Below, piece by piece: positions 1 through 9,541 of a stretch of 64,000 nucleotides of DNA. This DNA is from Pseudogymnoascus destructans (Eukaryota; Ascomycota; Leotiomycetes; Thelebolales; Thelebolaceae), in assembly GCF_001641265.1 (NCBI RefSeq), contig NW_020167530.1, positions 992,001 through 1,056,000 of the forward strand, given 5' to 3'. Position numbers and translations under genes: made by a program. Each line of letters opens with the position of its first letter. The first letter of the stretch is position 1. The notes below the pieces were generated by a model, which was not told the DNA's origin, made no database searches, and was given only the letters and a program-made list of their open reading frames with translations.

Positions 1-1159
1 ATTAGGTAGACGGAGCGGGCCACGGGTTCGCAGTAGAACGCCGTGTACTCCGTCGTCATGATGGAGGCGGCGATGAGGAGCGAGATGCCGGTGTAGTCTA
101 CGCAGGCGAAGCGCTCGAGCAGCGTGCGGTTCGCGACACAGTTCATGGTGTGCCAGAGGCAGGAGCAGACGAGGCATTTGCAGGCGGCGAAGAAGAAGAC
201 GGCGGCGATGACTTTGTCGGCTGTGGTGGAGAGGGAGAAGTTCACGGAGGTGGGGTAGAAGTAGAAGGCGATCGAGAGGACGATGAGGAGGCCGATGGCG
301 TGCGACCAGATGTTGACGAGTTCGTTGGAGATGGTGAGTGTTGAGCGGAGGATGTGGACTTTGGACTCCGAGAAGCGGTAGCCGCGCGTGATGTGAGGGT
401 TCACTTGCCATGGGGCGGGGAGGTCCTGGAAGTTGATCAGGCCGTTCTTCTTAGCTTGCGAGACGGCGTGGGCGATGCGGATGTCCAGAGCTTCTGCCGC
501 TTTCATGGCGCGCTCGATACTGTCATCAACCGCGACCTTGGCCCTGCCAATACCCTCATCGACCATTCTGCGGCCACCCTCGATGACCGTGTTTGCGGCA
601 TTGCAGAAGCCCTGGTCCCGGAATTTCATCGCTCGCGCCTCGTATTCACAGAGCATCTCTTCTAATAGGATGAGCCCCGTCTGTGCCTTCTCAGCAAACG
701 TCTCCTTCGCTACCAGCGCGTTTTGATATCTCGACTCTAGAGTCTCCACCATGACCTTGGCCCTCCTGCGGCCAGCGTCGAGGACTTCTTCCGACACCTG
801 GGAGCATCGTGCCCGTACCGCTTGTAAAGTCGCGTAGGCCCGTTGGATGCTGGCATCGAGGTCGATGTCGCCGTACTCCTCAATCAAGTCTAATCGTCGT
901 TCTAATTCTTCGAGGAAGAGGTCAATCTAAACAGAGAATGTTAACTATGTCCCTGGACGACCGTTGGGTTCGAATTGGGATGTACCTTCAACTGAAGCCC
1001 GTCCTCCCAATCCAAGCTGGAGACGGACAGTTTTCCACTGCGAGAAGACGAGTTGCGTCGTTTGTATGCCACTGTTGGGGCTCCAATGCCCGATGTCGTT
1101 GCGCTGGGGGTCTCAACAGAGCATTCCGCCCCGGCGGCTAGGGCGGTAGTCGAAGCCAT
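1..1159 (-). CDS. IZH3-like adiponectin-receptor/haemolysin-III family membrane protein, 3' end beyond window
   Basis: Exon 1 (1159-986, 58 codons) begins MASTTALAAG. A 58-bp GT-AG intron (985-927) follows, and exon 2 (926-1) stays open to the window edge. The N-terminal region is hydrophilic and probably helical, rich in Glu, Arg and Ala (LEELERRLDLIEEYGD). The membrane part starts near base 340: NELVNIWSHAIGLL, then hydrophobic segments, then an S-x3-H motif (CSCLWHTMNC), then VDYTGISLLIAAS and TAFYCEP. NE-NIW-H, S-x3-H and DYTGI are hallmarks of the PAQR/AdipoR/haemolysin-III family. The long N-terminal extension matches fungal Izh3-type members, which are linked to zinc and sterol homeostasis. 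The last helices and the distal histidine motif would lie outside the window. The family is clear; the Izh3 subtype is inferred from the extension. Confidence 0.85.
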
Positions 1160-1954
1160 GTTTGGCTCAGGGGTTTGTGTAGGCCACTTCGAAAGCTAGT
1201 CGCTGACTCACGGGATGTGAACCCAGGGCGTTGTAATGAATGCTATTGTTTGTTTGTAGCCAGCGTGAAGGATTGGAAATTGAAGTCCGAAGAGGGGGAG
1301 GTCCGTCAATCGGCCGTGGTCGTTAAAAGGAGCACTATAAACTGCAGGCTCGAAACCCGAGGGACGTTTTGTAGTGGGGAGCGGTTAAAATCTTTAGTCG
1401 GGGGATAACAGGGTGTGGGGTCTCTGTGGAGTGGACAAAGATATTTAATGTATGTACTGGTATGAATATAATATAAATGAATATGAATACGTTTTTAATC
1501 TTTAATTAAGTTGTAATGAGTGGGAAGGTGGAAAGCCGTTCCCAGATATGTCCTCCTGTTGATCTGTTGGCACATGCAATTTTGACCGGAATAACCAGCC
1601 AAGACTTACCCAGACCCCTTATGATCAATAAGTCACGTAAAAGGAGGCAAGTGGGAGCGGTTTGGCTCGGACTTGAAGGGACGAAAAACTCGACTAAGTC
1701 ATGTGACGTGTAACCAACTTGGCTGCCACCACCAGGAAATTCAAAAAGATTAAAAAAAAGATTTAGAAACCATCACGTGAAAATTTGTCATGTGATGTGT
1801 CGTTTCTGGCAAGGGAGACGGACGGACAAGAGTAAGGCTGACTTCAGCCTCGACCTCAACTCTCCACGATCTCAGCAAACAAAACCACCTACCGTTCTAC
1901 AGAACCTACCTCGACAGACAAACACAAGCCTACCCTCCCCCCCAATCCCCAAAA
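1160..1954. other. intergenic region, divergent promoters
   Basis: About 800 bases between two divergently transcribed genes. Nothing here resembles a coding exon. The stretch is AT-rich near 1440-1510 and presumably carries both promoters. Short pyrimidine runs precede the plus-strand start at 1955. Confidence 0.5.
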
Positions 1955-2639
1955 ATGGCAATCGACACCGTGGTCACCGACCCCTCCCTCAAGGCCGTGC
2001 TCATCGCCTCCCGCGAAGCCCGCCAACAAGCCATCGACCTCCTCACCCTAACCTCCCCGCCCCTCCCCCCCTCCACCGCCGCCCTCCAGATCTCGAAGCA
2101 GCAAAAACTCCTCAACGGCTACCTCGCCCAGCTGCGCGGTCTCCAGCGCCAAGCCACCTTTGGCGCGCGCGATACGAAGGCACAGACGGCTGAGGCGCGC
2201 CAGGAGGTCGATAGGCTGCACTTGCAGTTGCAGAATCTGTATTACGAGCAGAGGCATTTGCAGGGCGAGATTGCCGCTTGTGAGGCTTATGAGTTTGTCC
2301 CCCTCCCTCCTCCGCAGTGGCTGGAGAACTTGTTAAACTAACGCAAAGCAACGCAGACACAAATACCTCGAGCTCCCCCTCATCCCCGAATCCGAGTTCT
2401 TAGCCCTCTTCCCGGCGCACGTTGGGAAGGATGAGGAGGCGTTGATGGCGGCGCGGATCGAGCATGAGCATGCGGAGCGGGAGGCGCTGGAGCAGCAGAG
2501 GCAGGGGCTGTTGAAGATGAAGCAGGGGTTGATTGCGGATAATAAGAGGAGGAAGGAGGATTTGGCGAGTTTGGATAAGCAGTTGGAGAATTTTATTGAT
2601 GCGGCGAAGCCGATTCAGAAGACGCTGGAGAAGGTTTGA
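1955..2639 (+). CDS. THO complex subunit 5 homologue (THOC5/Fms-interacting protein family)
   Basis: Two exons, 1955-2292 and 2357-2639, joined across a 64-bp GT-AG intron, give 206 residues. The junction rebuilds a Glu codon and the phrase EAYEHKYLELPLIPESEF. The N-terminal half has the THOC5 signature of a Gln/Leu-rich helix followed by LQNLYYEQRHLQGEI and the HKYLELPLIP segment. The C-terminal half is a coiled coil (EHEHAEREALEQQRQGLLKMKQ, then DLASLDKQLENFID). THOC5 is a nuclear component of the THO/TREX complex, which couples transcription to mRNA export. Fungal members are short compared with the animal protein, so this length is normal. Reading through the intron gives an early stop, which supports splicing. 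Confidence 0.85.
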
Positions 2640-2903
2640 GGGGGTTTGGCTTTTTGAGGGTGGGGGAGGGAGGGGGGGAAGGTGGTATGAGAGAGTGGCT
2701 TTTGTGCGTGTGTGATGGCTGGGATGATGGAGGTCGTATGGCGATATGAGGGCTTGATATGCCTCCGTGCAGTTGGGCATGAGGAATGAGAAGAGAGGTG
2801 TCGGACACACAGCACAAGAGGGAGCACTTGGCCATGGACCTCTACCAAATTTCTGGAGCAAGCAATTCATCGCCAAAAAGCAACCTCTGACACGGTACAC
2901 GAC

Positions 2904-3232
2904 ATGCTCCGCACGAAATCCAACCCCGCTGCTAGGACAAGGACAGGAAGAGCTCATCCCAAGACCGACCCGGTAAGCACGAAAACAAAATACCATCTAC
3001 CTTCTCGGGGTATCCCCTGTCTCTCTAAGATACCTAGCTGTGTACTCGTAATCTCGGCATGGTTACACGGCAGTACGAGGACTCGAAGACGGAATTCCCA
3101 ATGCCTAACCCGGTCCCGTGCCCGGACGAAGTCAAGATGCAGATGGATAAGCTACGGCTTCAATGGGATGTGCGGGTGTATAAGAGGTTAGGCGTGGATG
3201 CGGTGTTAGGTAGCTGGAATAATATACCCTGA
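2904..3232 (+). CDS. possible small two-exon protein, 75 residues, unrecognised
   Basis: An ATG at 2904 opens 23 codons (MLRTKSNPAARTRTGRAHPK...) ending at a GTAAGC donor. A 101-bp intron (2973-3073, acceptor CGGCAG) leads in phase to 53 codons ending in TGA at 3230-3232. The predicted product is basic at its N-terminus and then reads YEDSKTEFPMPNPVPCPDEVK and LRLQWDVRVYKRLGVDAVLG. Good splice sites and two open exons that join in frame suggest a real gene, possibly a small mitochondrial or nuclear protein. I do not recognise the family. No membrane segment or zinc motif is visible. Confidence 0.4.
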
Positions 3233-3673
3233 AGATGCTCCAACTTACATCTCGTCTACAAACCCCATTAGCACACTCGACATGGCGCCATACCATGGCT
3301 CAAAAAGACAACGCCTCCGGCGGCTGGGAAATTGGCACACTCCTACTCCGTCCGTCTGCGGCAGGGGGGACTCGTAAGGTTCTGTTTGGGGCTGTGTGTG
3401 AGGAGTGGTTGTTTCGCACGGAGAGATGGATGGGCTGATGATATGCGGGGTTGCGCCGATCAGGAGGGCCGTTTTTTTCTTGTTTTTTTTTTTTTCTAAA
3501 TGAGGAGGTGGTGGGCGGTGTTTGGGGGTAGGATGGGTGGGGTTAAGTGTCCCCAACCAAACCCGTGAAATGGAACTTCCCGACCTGACTGGATGGTACT
3601 CGTAACGGTCCCGCCATCTCGTAGAGAAGGAAAGAGGGTGTGTAGTAGCCTTTACCGGCCTGTGGTGAATACG

Positions 3674-3742
3674 AAGCTGTTCTACAGCCTGTAGAACAGC
3701 TTAAAGAACAGCCTGAAGCTGTTCTACAGCCTGTAACAGCTT
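3674..3742. repeat. perfect palindrome plus degenerate direct copy
   Basis: Bases 3674-3702 form a perfect inverted repeat with 13-base arms (AAGCTGTTCTACA and its complement) around a 3-base loop. An imperfect copy lacking two bases in the right arm follows at 3716-3742, separated by AAAGAACAGCCTG. The hairpin has no T-run, so it does not look like a bacterial-type terminator. It could be a recombination-prone foldback or a dimeric binding site. Confidence 0.75.
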
Positions 3743-3906
3743 AAAGAACAGCCTGAAGCCGCCTTAGCCGAGAAACGTCGGCTCTGAAAGCTTGTCAGGT
3801 TGAGTAAGCAGTAAAGTACGGAGTAAGCTTTACAAGGTTCGGGATATATTTCAGTGGTCTCCTCGCAGCTCAAGGATACCTGCATGTCAATGGTGTCTTC
3901 CTTGTC

Positions 3907-4140
3907 CGCACAGGACAGGGCAGGACAGGGCAGGACAGGGCAGGACAGCACAGCACAGCCCAGCACAGCACAGCACAGCCCAGCCCAGCCCAGCCCAGCA
4001 CAGCACAGCACAGCACAGCACAGCACAGCACAGCACAGCCCAGCACAGCCCAGCACAGCACAGCACAGCACAGCACAGCACAGCACAGCACAGCACAGCA
4101 CAGCACAGCACAGCACAGCACAGCACAGCACAGCACAGCC
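3907..4140. repeat. pentanucleotide satellite (CAGCA/CAGCC)n
   Basis: About 230 bases of CAGCA units mixed with CAGCC, starting as a GGACAGGGCA variant and becoming pure CAGCA toward 4040-4138. Because the unit is 5 bases, all frames can stay open, so the long apparent Cys/Leu/Ala- or His/Ser/Thr-rich ORFs here are artefacts. The same motif recurs briefly near 19,730. Confidence 0.95.
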
Positions 4141-4768
4141 CTCAACCCCCCTCCCCCCTCCCCACTCTATTACCTATTACTTACAATAGAAACCCCATTC
4201 CAAACCGCCAACCAGCCATTCGCCCGTATACACGGCGGTTTGATGAAGATAACCACGGGCAGCCTCCAGCCTCCAGCCTCCACATGCAAACACGCCTTGG
4301 AAATGGAAAACGACACATGTGGTAGAACCCCCCCCCATCCTCAGATGGTCTCGGCCGACCGTCCCTCCCCTCCCAGCCTCTCCAGCCTCCCCAGCCCGCC
4401 CCAGCCCGCACCTCCCCACCCCTTCAGCCCGTCTGCGCCCGACACCCACACAACTTGCTCTGCCATCCCACGCCCAGCGCTGGTCATAGCTGAGAAATGG
4501 GCCCCTTCGTTTGTCGATAGGGGAGCAGGTGGGCAGCTGTCGCTCTTGGCGAAACTTAGTATAGGTGTCGCCAAGAGAAATAGCTGGGCACAGAGTGGTT
4601 TTAGTAGGGGGAATCTGATGGGAGAGGCAAAGTTTAATTTTGACAGGAGAAGGGGGGGTGGGGGGTGTGGGTTTTTGATTGGGTGTATGGGGCGGTGCGT
4701 GAGAGGCCAATGGGGGGAGGGGGGAGGGAACGTGGGGGGGTTGAGGCGCTAGGGAAGGCTTGTGTGTG

Positions 4769-4945
4769 GATGGGGATGGGGATGGGGATGGGGATGGGGA
4801 TGGGGATGGGGATGGGGATGGGGATGGGGGGGATGGGGATGGGGGGATGGGGAGGGGATGGGGAGGGGAGGGGGAGGGGAGGGGAGGGGAGGGGAGGGGA
4901 GGGGAGGGGAGGGGAGGGGAGGGGAGGGGAGGGGAGGGGAGGGGA
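4769..4945. repeat. (GGGGAT)n followed by (GGGGA)n microsatellites
   Basis: Hexanucleotide GGGGAT units (about 4769-4840) give way through a GGGGGGAT transition to pentanucleotide GGGGA units (about 4860-4945). The plus strand is almost pure purine with many four-guanine runs, so it could fold into G-quadruplex or triplex structures. It is not a TTAGGG telomere repeat. Reverse-strand Pro/Ser-rich ORFs across it are artefacts. Confidence 0.95.
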
Positions 4946-5020
4946 CAGAGACAGAGCATTGTATTGCACTGTACTGTAATGAGAGACGAGAATGAGTTAT
5001 TCCGATCCGCATGTCGTACA

Positions 5021-5240
5021 CATACCAGCTTCGAATGCTGACAAAGAGCTGTCCCATACCAGCTTCGAATGCTGACAAAGAGCTGTCAAACATAGCCATA
5101 TACGCCATGCCAAGCATTGTATATATAGTAGTAGTATGGCCCTCAAGGTTCAGAGGGTTCAGAGGGTTCAGTGGGTTCAGAGGGTTCAGTGGGTTCAGAG
5201 GGTTCAGTGGGTTCAGAGGGTTCAGTGGGTTCAGGTTCAG
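5021..5240. repeat. 34-bp tandem duplication and 9/18-bp TTCAGAGGG/TTCAGTGGG array
   Basis: Bases 5021-5054 (CATACCAGCTTCGAATGCTG...) are repeated directly at 5055-5087. From about 5151 to 5237 a 9-base unit alternates between TTCAGAGGG and TTCAGTGGG, giving an 18-base higher-order period. The 9-base unit keeps frames open, which explains the Arg/Gly/Phe-rich apparent ORFs. Confidence 0.9.
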
Positions 5241-5612
5241 ACTATCGTAATAAGACAGCTTGGCAGACTTGTGGCGGCGGCTGATTGTCAAACTTGTCCC
5301 TCGGCGACAGTAAGTAGTGGGGCATGAGATCGACGACGCAATGGGGAAAAGGGGAGTTATTGAAGGCGATGGCCATAGGTTGGTTCGGTAAGGGCAAACA
5401 TCGGTGCCTGGTGCTGGTGGAGGTGGGTGCACAATATCGTCTCTGACCTTCTTGTACCTGACTTCTGACCAGATGACATGACTTCTGTCTGACCAGACAC
5501 GGGAACGGGCCATCCCATCCATCATCCATCATCCATCCACCATCCACCATCCATCCCATCCCATCCATCCCATCCATCCCATCCCCGCTGCCTTGGCCGA
5601 GATTGCAGGACC

Positions 5613-5708
5613 TGATGAGTCGCTCCATTCTGCTGCTTCCCCACTGATGAGTCGCTCCATTCTGCTGCTTCCCCACTGATGAGTCGCTCCATTCTGCTGC
5701 TTCCCCAC
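5613..5708. repeat. three exact tandem copies of a 32-bp unit
   Basis: The unit TGATGAGTCGCTCCATTCTG... (32 bases) occurs three times head to tail without spacers. Short CATC repeats (5518-5585) precede it. Unlike a CRISPR, there is no variable sequence between copies. It is a young minisatellite. Confidence 0.9.
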
Positions 5709-5754
5709 TGCATACGAGACGTGGAGTAATGCAGAGATGCATTCACCAACCATC

Positions 5755-5853
5755 CCATTCCCTTTCCCTTTCCCTTTCCCTTTCCTATTCCTTTCCCATT
5801 CCCTTTCTCATTCCTTTCCCATTCCCTTTCCCTTTCCCTTTCCCTTTCCCTTA
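5755..5853. repeat. pyrimidine microsatellite (CCCTTT)n
   Basis: About 100 bases of CCCTTT units with occasional CCATTC and CTCATTC interruptions, all pyrimidine on the plus strand. It mirrors the purine-rich tract at 4.8 kb. No gene is visible between this array and the promoter of the gene at 6755, apart from a smaller CATCTTCC array at 6323-6375. Confidence 0.9.
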
Positions 5854-6649
5854 GAAGGCAACCGTGACCGCTGCGCCTTCCTCACCATCTCCCTACGGCC
5901 CGTGCTTCAGAGATGTGCTTGGTTGGCTGGCTATGGGTATACTCCAGCTATACGAGTAGTCCACCTATACTCCACCTAGCGAAGGGATAGTACTCCAGCT
6001 TGCCGCCGTACTGTCTTGCTACGTACTGTCTGTGCTACTCATCCTCCCTAGACCTGGCATATTTCCCTGCAAGCACGCCCGTTTACTCTTCTTAGCTTCT
6101 GGCCAACCCTCATCTCCCCCGTTTACTACTTTTGGAAGTATTCGGCGGTGACGTGACTGGGGCGTGAGATGGGAGGGGGAGGGGGAGGACCGTGAGGAAG
6201 GGGATCACCCCAGCAGAAGTGTGACTCCAAGCCACCCGTATAAGCAATACCAGATTGGGCTATGAAAAGCTTGGGTTATGAACAGCTCCCCTCCTCCCCC
6301 AAATATCTTCTTGGCCCTATCTTCCATCTTCCCCATCTTCCCCATCTTCCCTATCTTCCCTATCTTCCCTATCTTACCCGCTCGTGTCTCCCTCCTCTCG
6401 ACCTCGTCTACCCAAAATATTCCACCTCTTTTCTCCCCCCCCTTACCTTATTTCCTACGCTTACTCTCACTTAATCGCGGCTTCCCGAATAAACCTTTCT
6501 CTCCTGTTTAATACACACCTGGCAACCTTAATCTCTCACCTCTCACAGACTAGACTGTCCTCGAGTCTTCCTTCCCACCTATACATCTGTCCAGACGACA
6601 ACTATTCACCCTATCTTGAACACGGATTTTTCACACGGCGTACACGCCG

Positions 6650-6745
6650 TCCTCACCTCCTCACCTCCTCACCTCCTCACCTCCTCACCTCCTCACCTCC
6701 TCACCTCCTCACCTCCTCATCTCCTCACCTCCTCACCTCCTCATC
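6650..6745. repeat. 8-bp array (CACCTCCT)n just upstream of the GT2 gene
   Basis: Roughly twelve head-to-tail CACCTCCT units end ten bases before the ATG at 6755, so they probably lie in the 5' untranslated region. Pyrimidine-rich leaders are common in fungal genes, but this one is a true tandem array and should vary in copy number between strains. Confidence 0.85.
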
Positions 6746-6754
6746 TCCGCCTCA

Positions 6755-8838
6755 ATGTCTATATTTCTATGGGCCACCCGACGGGTGGGAGGCCTCTCAG
6801 TCCTCGCATTGGCCTCCCTACTGTCCATATCACTATACCTCGAGTGGTCGACGCGCAAACAAAATATCCAAAAGCCACAAGGTGATTTCAAAGCGCCGAG
6901 CCATGCCTCGAATACAACGCCACCCGTTACAAATGGAGGCTACTGGACTCTCGCTTTCGCATACTACTCCGTCCTCATTCATGCCATGGTCCTCATGTTC
7001 CCTGTCCGAGCATGCTTGGCCGTGGGCAGCCTCACGCGCGGTGTGAAGGCCGTTTCGCGCAACAGGAGTCTGCAGCGCTTCAAGTACGGCCCGACGCGCA
7101 GGCTTTCATTCATGTCTCTCGCCAGTGATGTGACTCTCACATCATCCCTTGCCTCGACCTCGTCTTCCAGTGATGCCGGAGACTCTGACATGATCGACTC
7201 CGTTACCGATGTTGAGTATGACCAGGAAAAGGTCATCCATGCTATAATAATCCCTAATTACAAGGAGGATGTGGACGGGCTGCGCGAGACCTTGGATGTT
7301 CTTGCTTCTCATCCCCAGGCACGATTGAGTTATGATGTGAGTATCCCGTCCTCTCAGTCTCACTGTTGGATCACTGGCAATGGTTCTAACCAGTCTTACT
7401 AGGTATATCTTGCAATGGAGACCCGCGAATCTGGCGCAGAAGTAAAGGCTATGGGCCTGGTGTCTGAGTATATGAAGAAGTTTCGTTTTATCTACTTTAC
7501 GATGCACCCGAGTGATATTCCAGGCGAGGCGCCTGGAAAAGGTAGCAACGCCGCATGGGCGGCGCGGAAGCTCAGCGAGAGATATTCTATGGAGGAGCGT
7601 AGAGATGTCATCATTACTGGAATAGATGGTATGTCCCTTTACTCCATTGTTAAGGGGTGCAGATATGCTAACAATGAGATTCAACAGCCGATAGCCACCT
7701 TTCTTCGAACTACACCGCTTTAATTACTAATATGCATCTCGAGTACCCGGAGTTGGCACAAACTACACTGTACTCAGCACCTATCTTATTCGACAGAAAT
7801 GCCCATCTTGTCCCGACCGTCGTCCGTGTTGCCGATATCCTGTGGTGCGCAGCTGGATTATCTGGCCTATACGCCTGTTCATCTATCAGACCGCCTACCT
7901 CTGTCTATTCTCTACCTCTGGAGTTGGTAGACCGCGTTGGTGGCTGGGATTCAGACCCCGAGGCTATCGGAGAAGATCTGCACATGTACCTGAAGTGTTT
8001 CTTCGCCCTGAACGGAAACCTGACGAGCAGGACCGTTCTGTCGCCTGTCAGCCAGACCAGTGTGTGCAGCGGGCAGAAGGGACACCGAGGCTTGGTCATG
8101 GATATCCGTGCGAGATATGCACAAGCTATGCGCCACATGTGGGGTGCTTTGGACAGTGGATATGCGATGAGACAGATGGTTAAGCTGTGGAAGAACAGGA
8201 AGACGACGGTGCATTCCTACAGACCCCTCCACACGACCCTTAACGCAGAGACCGACTACCTCCCCACCCCCGACGAGAAGATGGAAGAGCGCAAGGCCGA
8301 GAACGGCATCTTCTCCGACGTGACCCACGGCGATGTCAACTCCCCCGACTATATCCGCATCTTTTATCTCTTCCACCGCCTCTTCGAGGCCCACTTCCTC
8401 CCCACCCACATGATCCTCCTCGTCCTCGCCTCCTCCCTCTACACCTGCATCACCGCCGACAGGCCCGACACCCTGCACATCGCCTGGACCTTCTCCCTGA
8501 CCAACTACCTCCGCATCATCAGCTTCGGCGGCACAGCCGTCTACCTCATGCTCTACGAGAGCTACCACGCCACCGGCGCCGGCCTGCGCCTGGCCGAGAT
8601 GACTTCCGTCGGGCTCGCGGAGCACATGGTCTTCTCCTTCCGCAAGTTCCCCGGGAACCTGGTCGATTACGCGGTCTCGCCCCTGGTGGCGCCGCTGTTT
8701 GGGTGCGTGCCGGCGCTTCAAGCGCAGTTTAGCCACTTTTGGACGCAGGAGCTGGTTTATGCCGTCAGTGCCAAGCCGGAGGTGGTGGGGAGGGTGCGGA
8801 CGAAGACTGTGAGTGGGGAGGAGTTTCTGAGCGTGTGA
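6755..8838 (+). CDS. membrane glycosyltransferase family 2-like protein (GT-A fold), 652 residues
   Basis: Three exons, 6755-7336, 7403-7628 and 7688-8838, join in phase. Two hydrophobic segments lie near residues 11-30 and 63-90. The cytosolic GT-A domain starts with VIHAIIIPNYKEDVDGLRETL (about 161-181). The metal-binding motif DADSH (about 269-273) is created exactly across the second intron. Acidic GEDLHM follows near 365, and QAMRHMW near 418 fits the Q-x-x-R-W-like motif of processive GT2 enzymes. C-terminal hydrophobic helices begin near residue 500. This order resembles chitin synthase- and cellulose synthase-like inverting transferases that use a nucleotide sugar at a membrane. The substrate cannot be read from the sequence. 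The protein is smaller than chitin synthases and lacks a myosin or cytochrome-b5 domain. Confidence 0.85.
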
Positions 8839-9541
8839 GGGTTTCTGAGCTTTGCTGTGAATTTCTCTTTTTTCTGTATGCTGGAGTGGGGGAGTTTTTG
8901 AGAGGTGAGCTGTATTTTTGGGGTTGTAATTTTTTTTTGAGGGCTTTTGTTTTGCTGGTGCGGTGGGGGGTTGGGGGGGGTTGGTGTTTTCTTTTTGAGT
9001 AGGGGAAGGAAGGGTTTTTTGGGGGGAGGGGGGGGGTAATAGAGCATGGATACTTCATTGTCTCGCTGGAGCGGATTTTGTATAGACGTGGGGAGGCATG
9101 GTCTTGGGTTTCGCGGGGTGGTGATGCATGTCAGTCCCTGTGTGGGCATTGTAATACGGAAGTGATGAGGGATAGGGGGCATGGTATCGCGGGAGAGGCG
9201 ATGGGTGGCATGTGGGAGTTCTTAGATAGATTCATAGAAGGGGGATGAGATGTTTGATAGCTGGAGGGGCGGAGTGCATGGATGGATGGGTTGATGCTGG
9301 GGGAGAAAGCGCGGTTAATCGGCGCTGGTAATTGAGTAATCTAATGAATGGCTTTTGAAGATGGGTGATGGTTTTTTTGGAGTACTTGTAGAGATGTGAA
9401 GGGGGGTGAGGAGAGGGGAGGTGCTAAGGAGACGTAGAGTGGGTTCGCTATGATATGCGCCCTTTTGAAGATACCATCACTTGCGGGTTAAGAGAAGACC
9501 AACCAACGGAATCGAACACGTCCACATGTTTCCCATCCTGA
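8839..9541. other. intergenic 3' flanks
   Basis: About 700 bases between convergent genes. It is T/G-rich on the plus strand with several G and T homopolymers (8930-9040) and has no coding signature. It probably holds both 3' untranslated regions. Confidence 0.5.

Noticed and set aside
3724..4189. Long Cys/Leu/Ala- or Gln/His/Ser-rich open frames in both directions
   Set aside because: They are produced by the five-base CAGCA satellite, which leaves all frames open. There are no splice signals, start context or homology.
4769..4945. Telomeric repeat
   Set aside because: The units are GGGGAT/GGGGA, not TTAGGG or a known ascomycete variant, and ordinary genes lie on both sides.
4177..4979. 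Proline/serine-rich minus-strand frame of 260 codons and Gly/Met-rich plus-strand frames
   Set aside because: They span the GGGGAT and GGGGA microsatellites and are translation artefacts of simple repeats.
5613..5708. Possible CRISPR-like array (three 32-base repeats)
   Set aside because: Copies are directly adjacent with no spacers, and the genome is fungal. It is a minisatellite.
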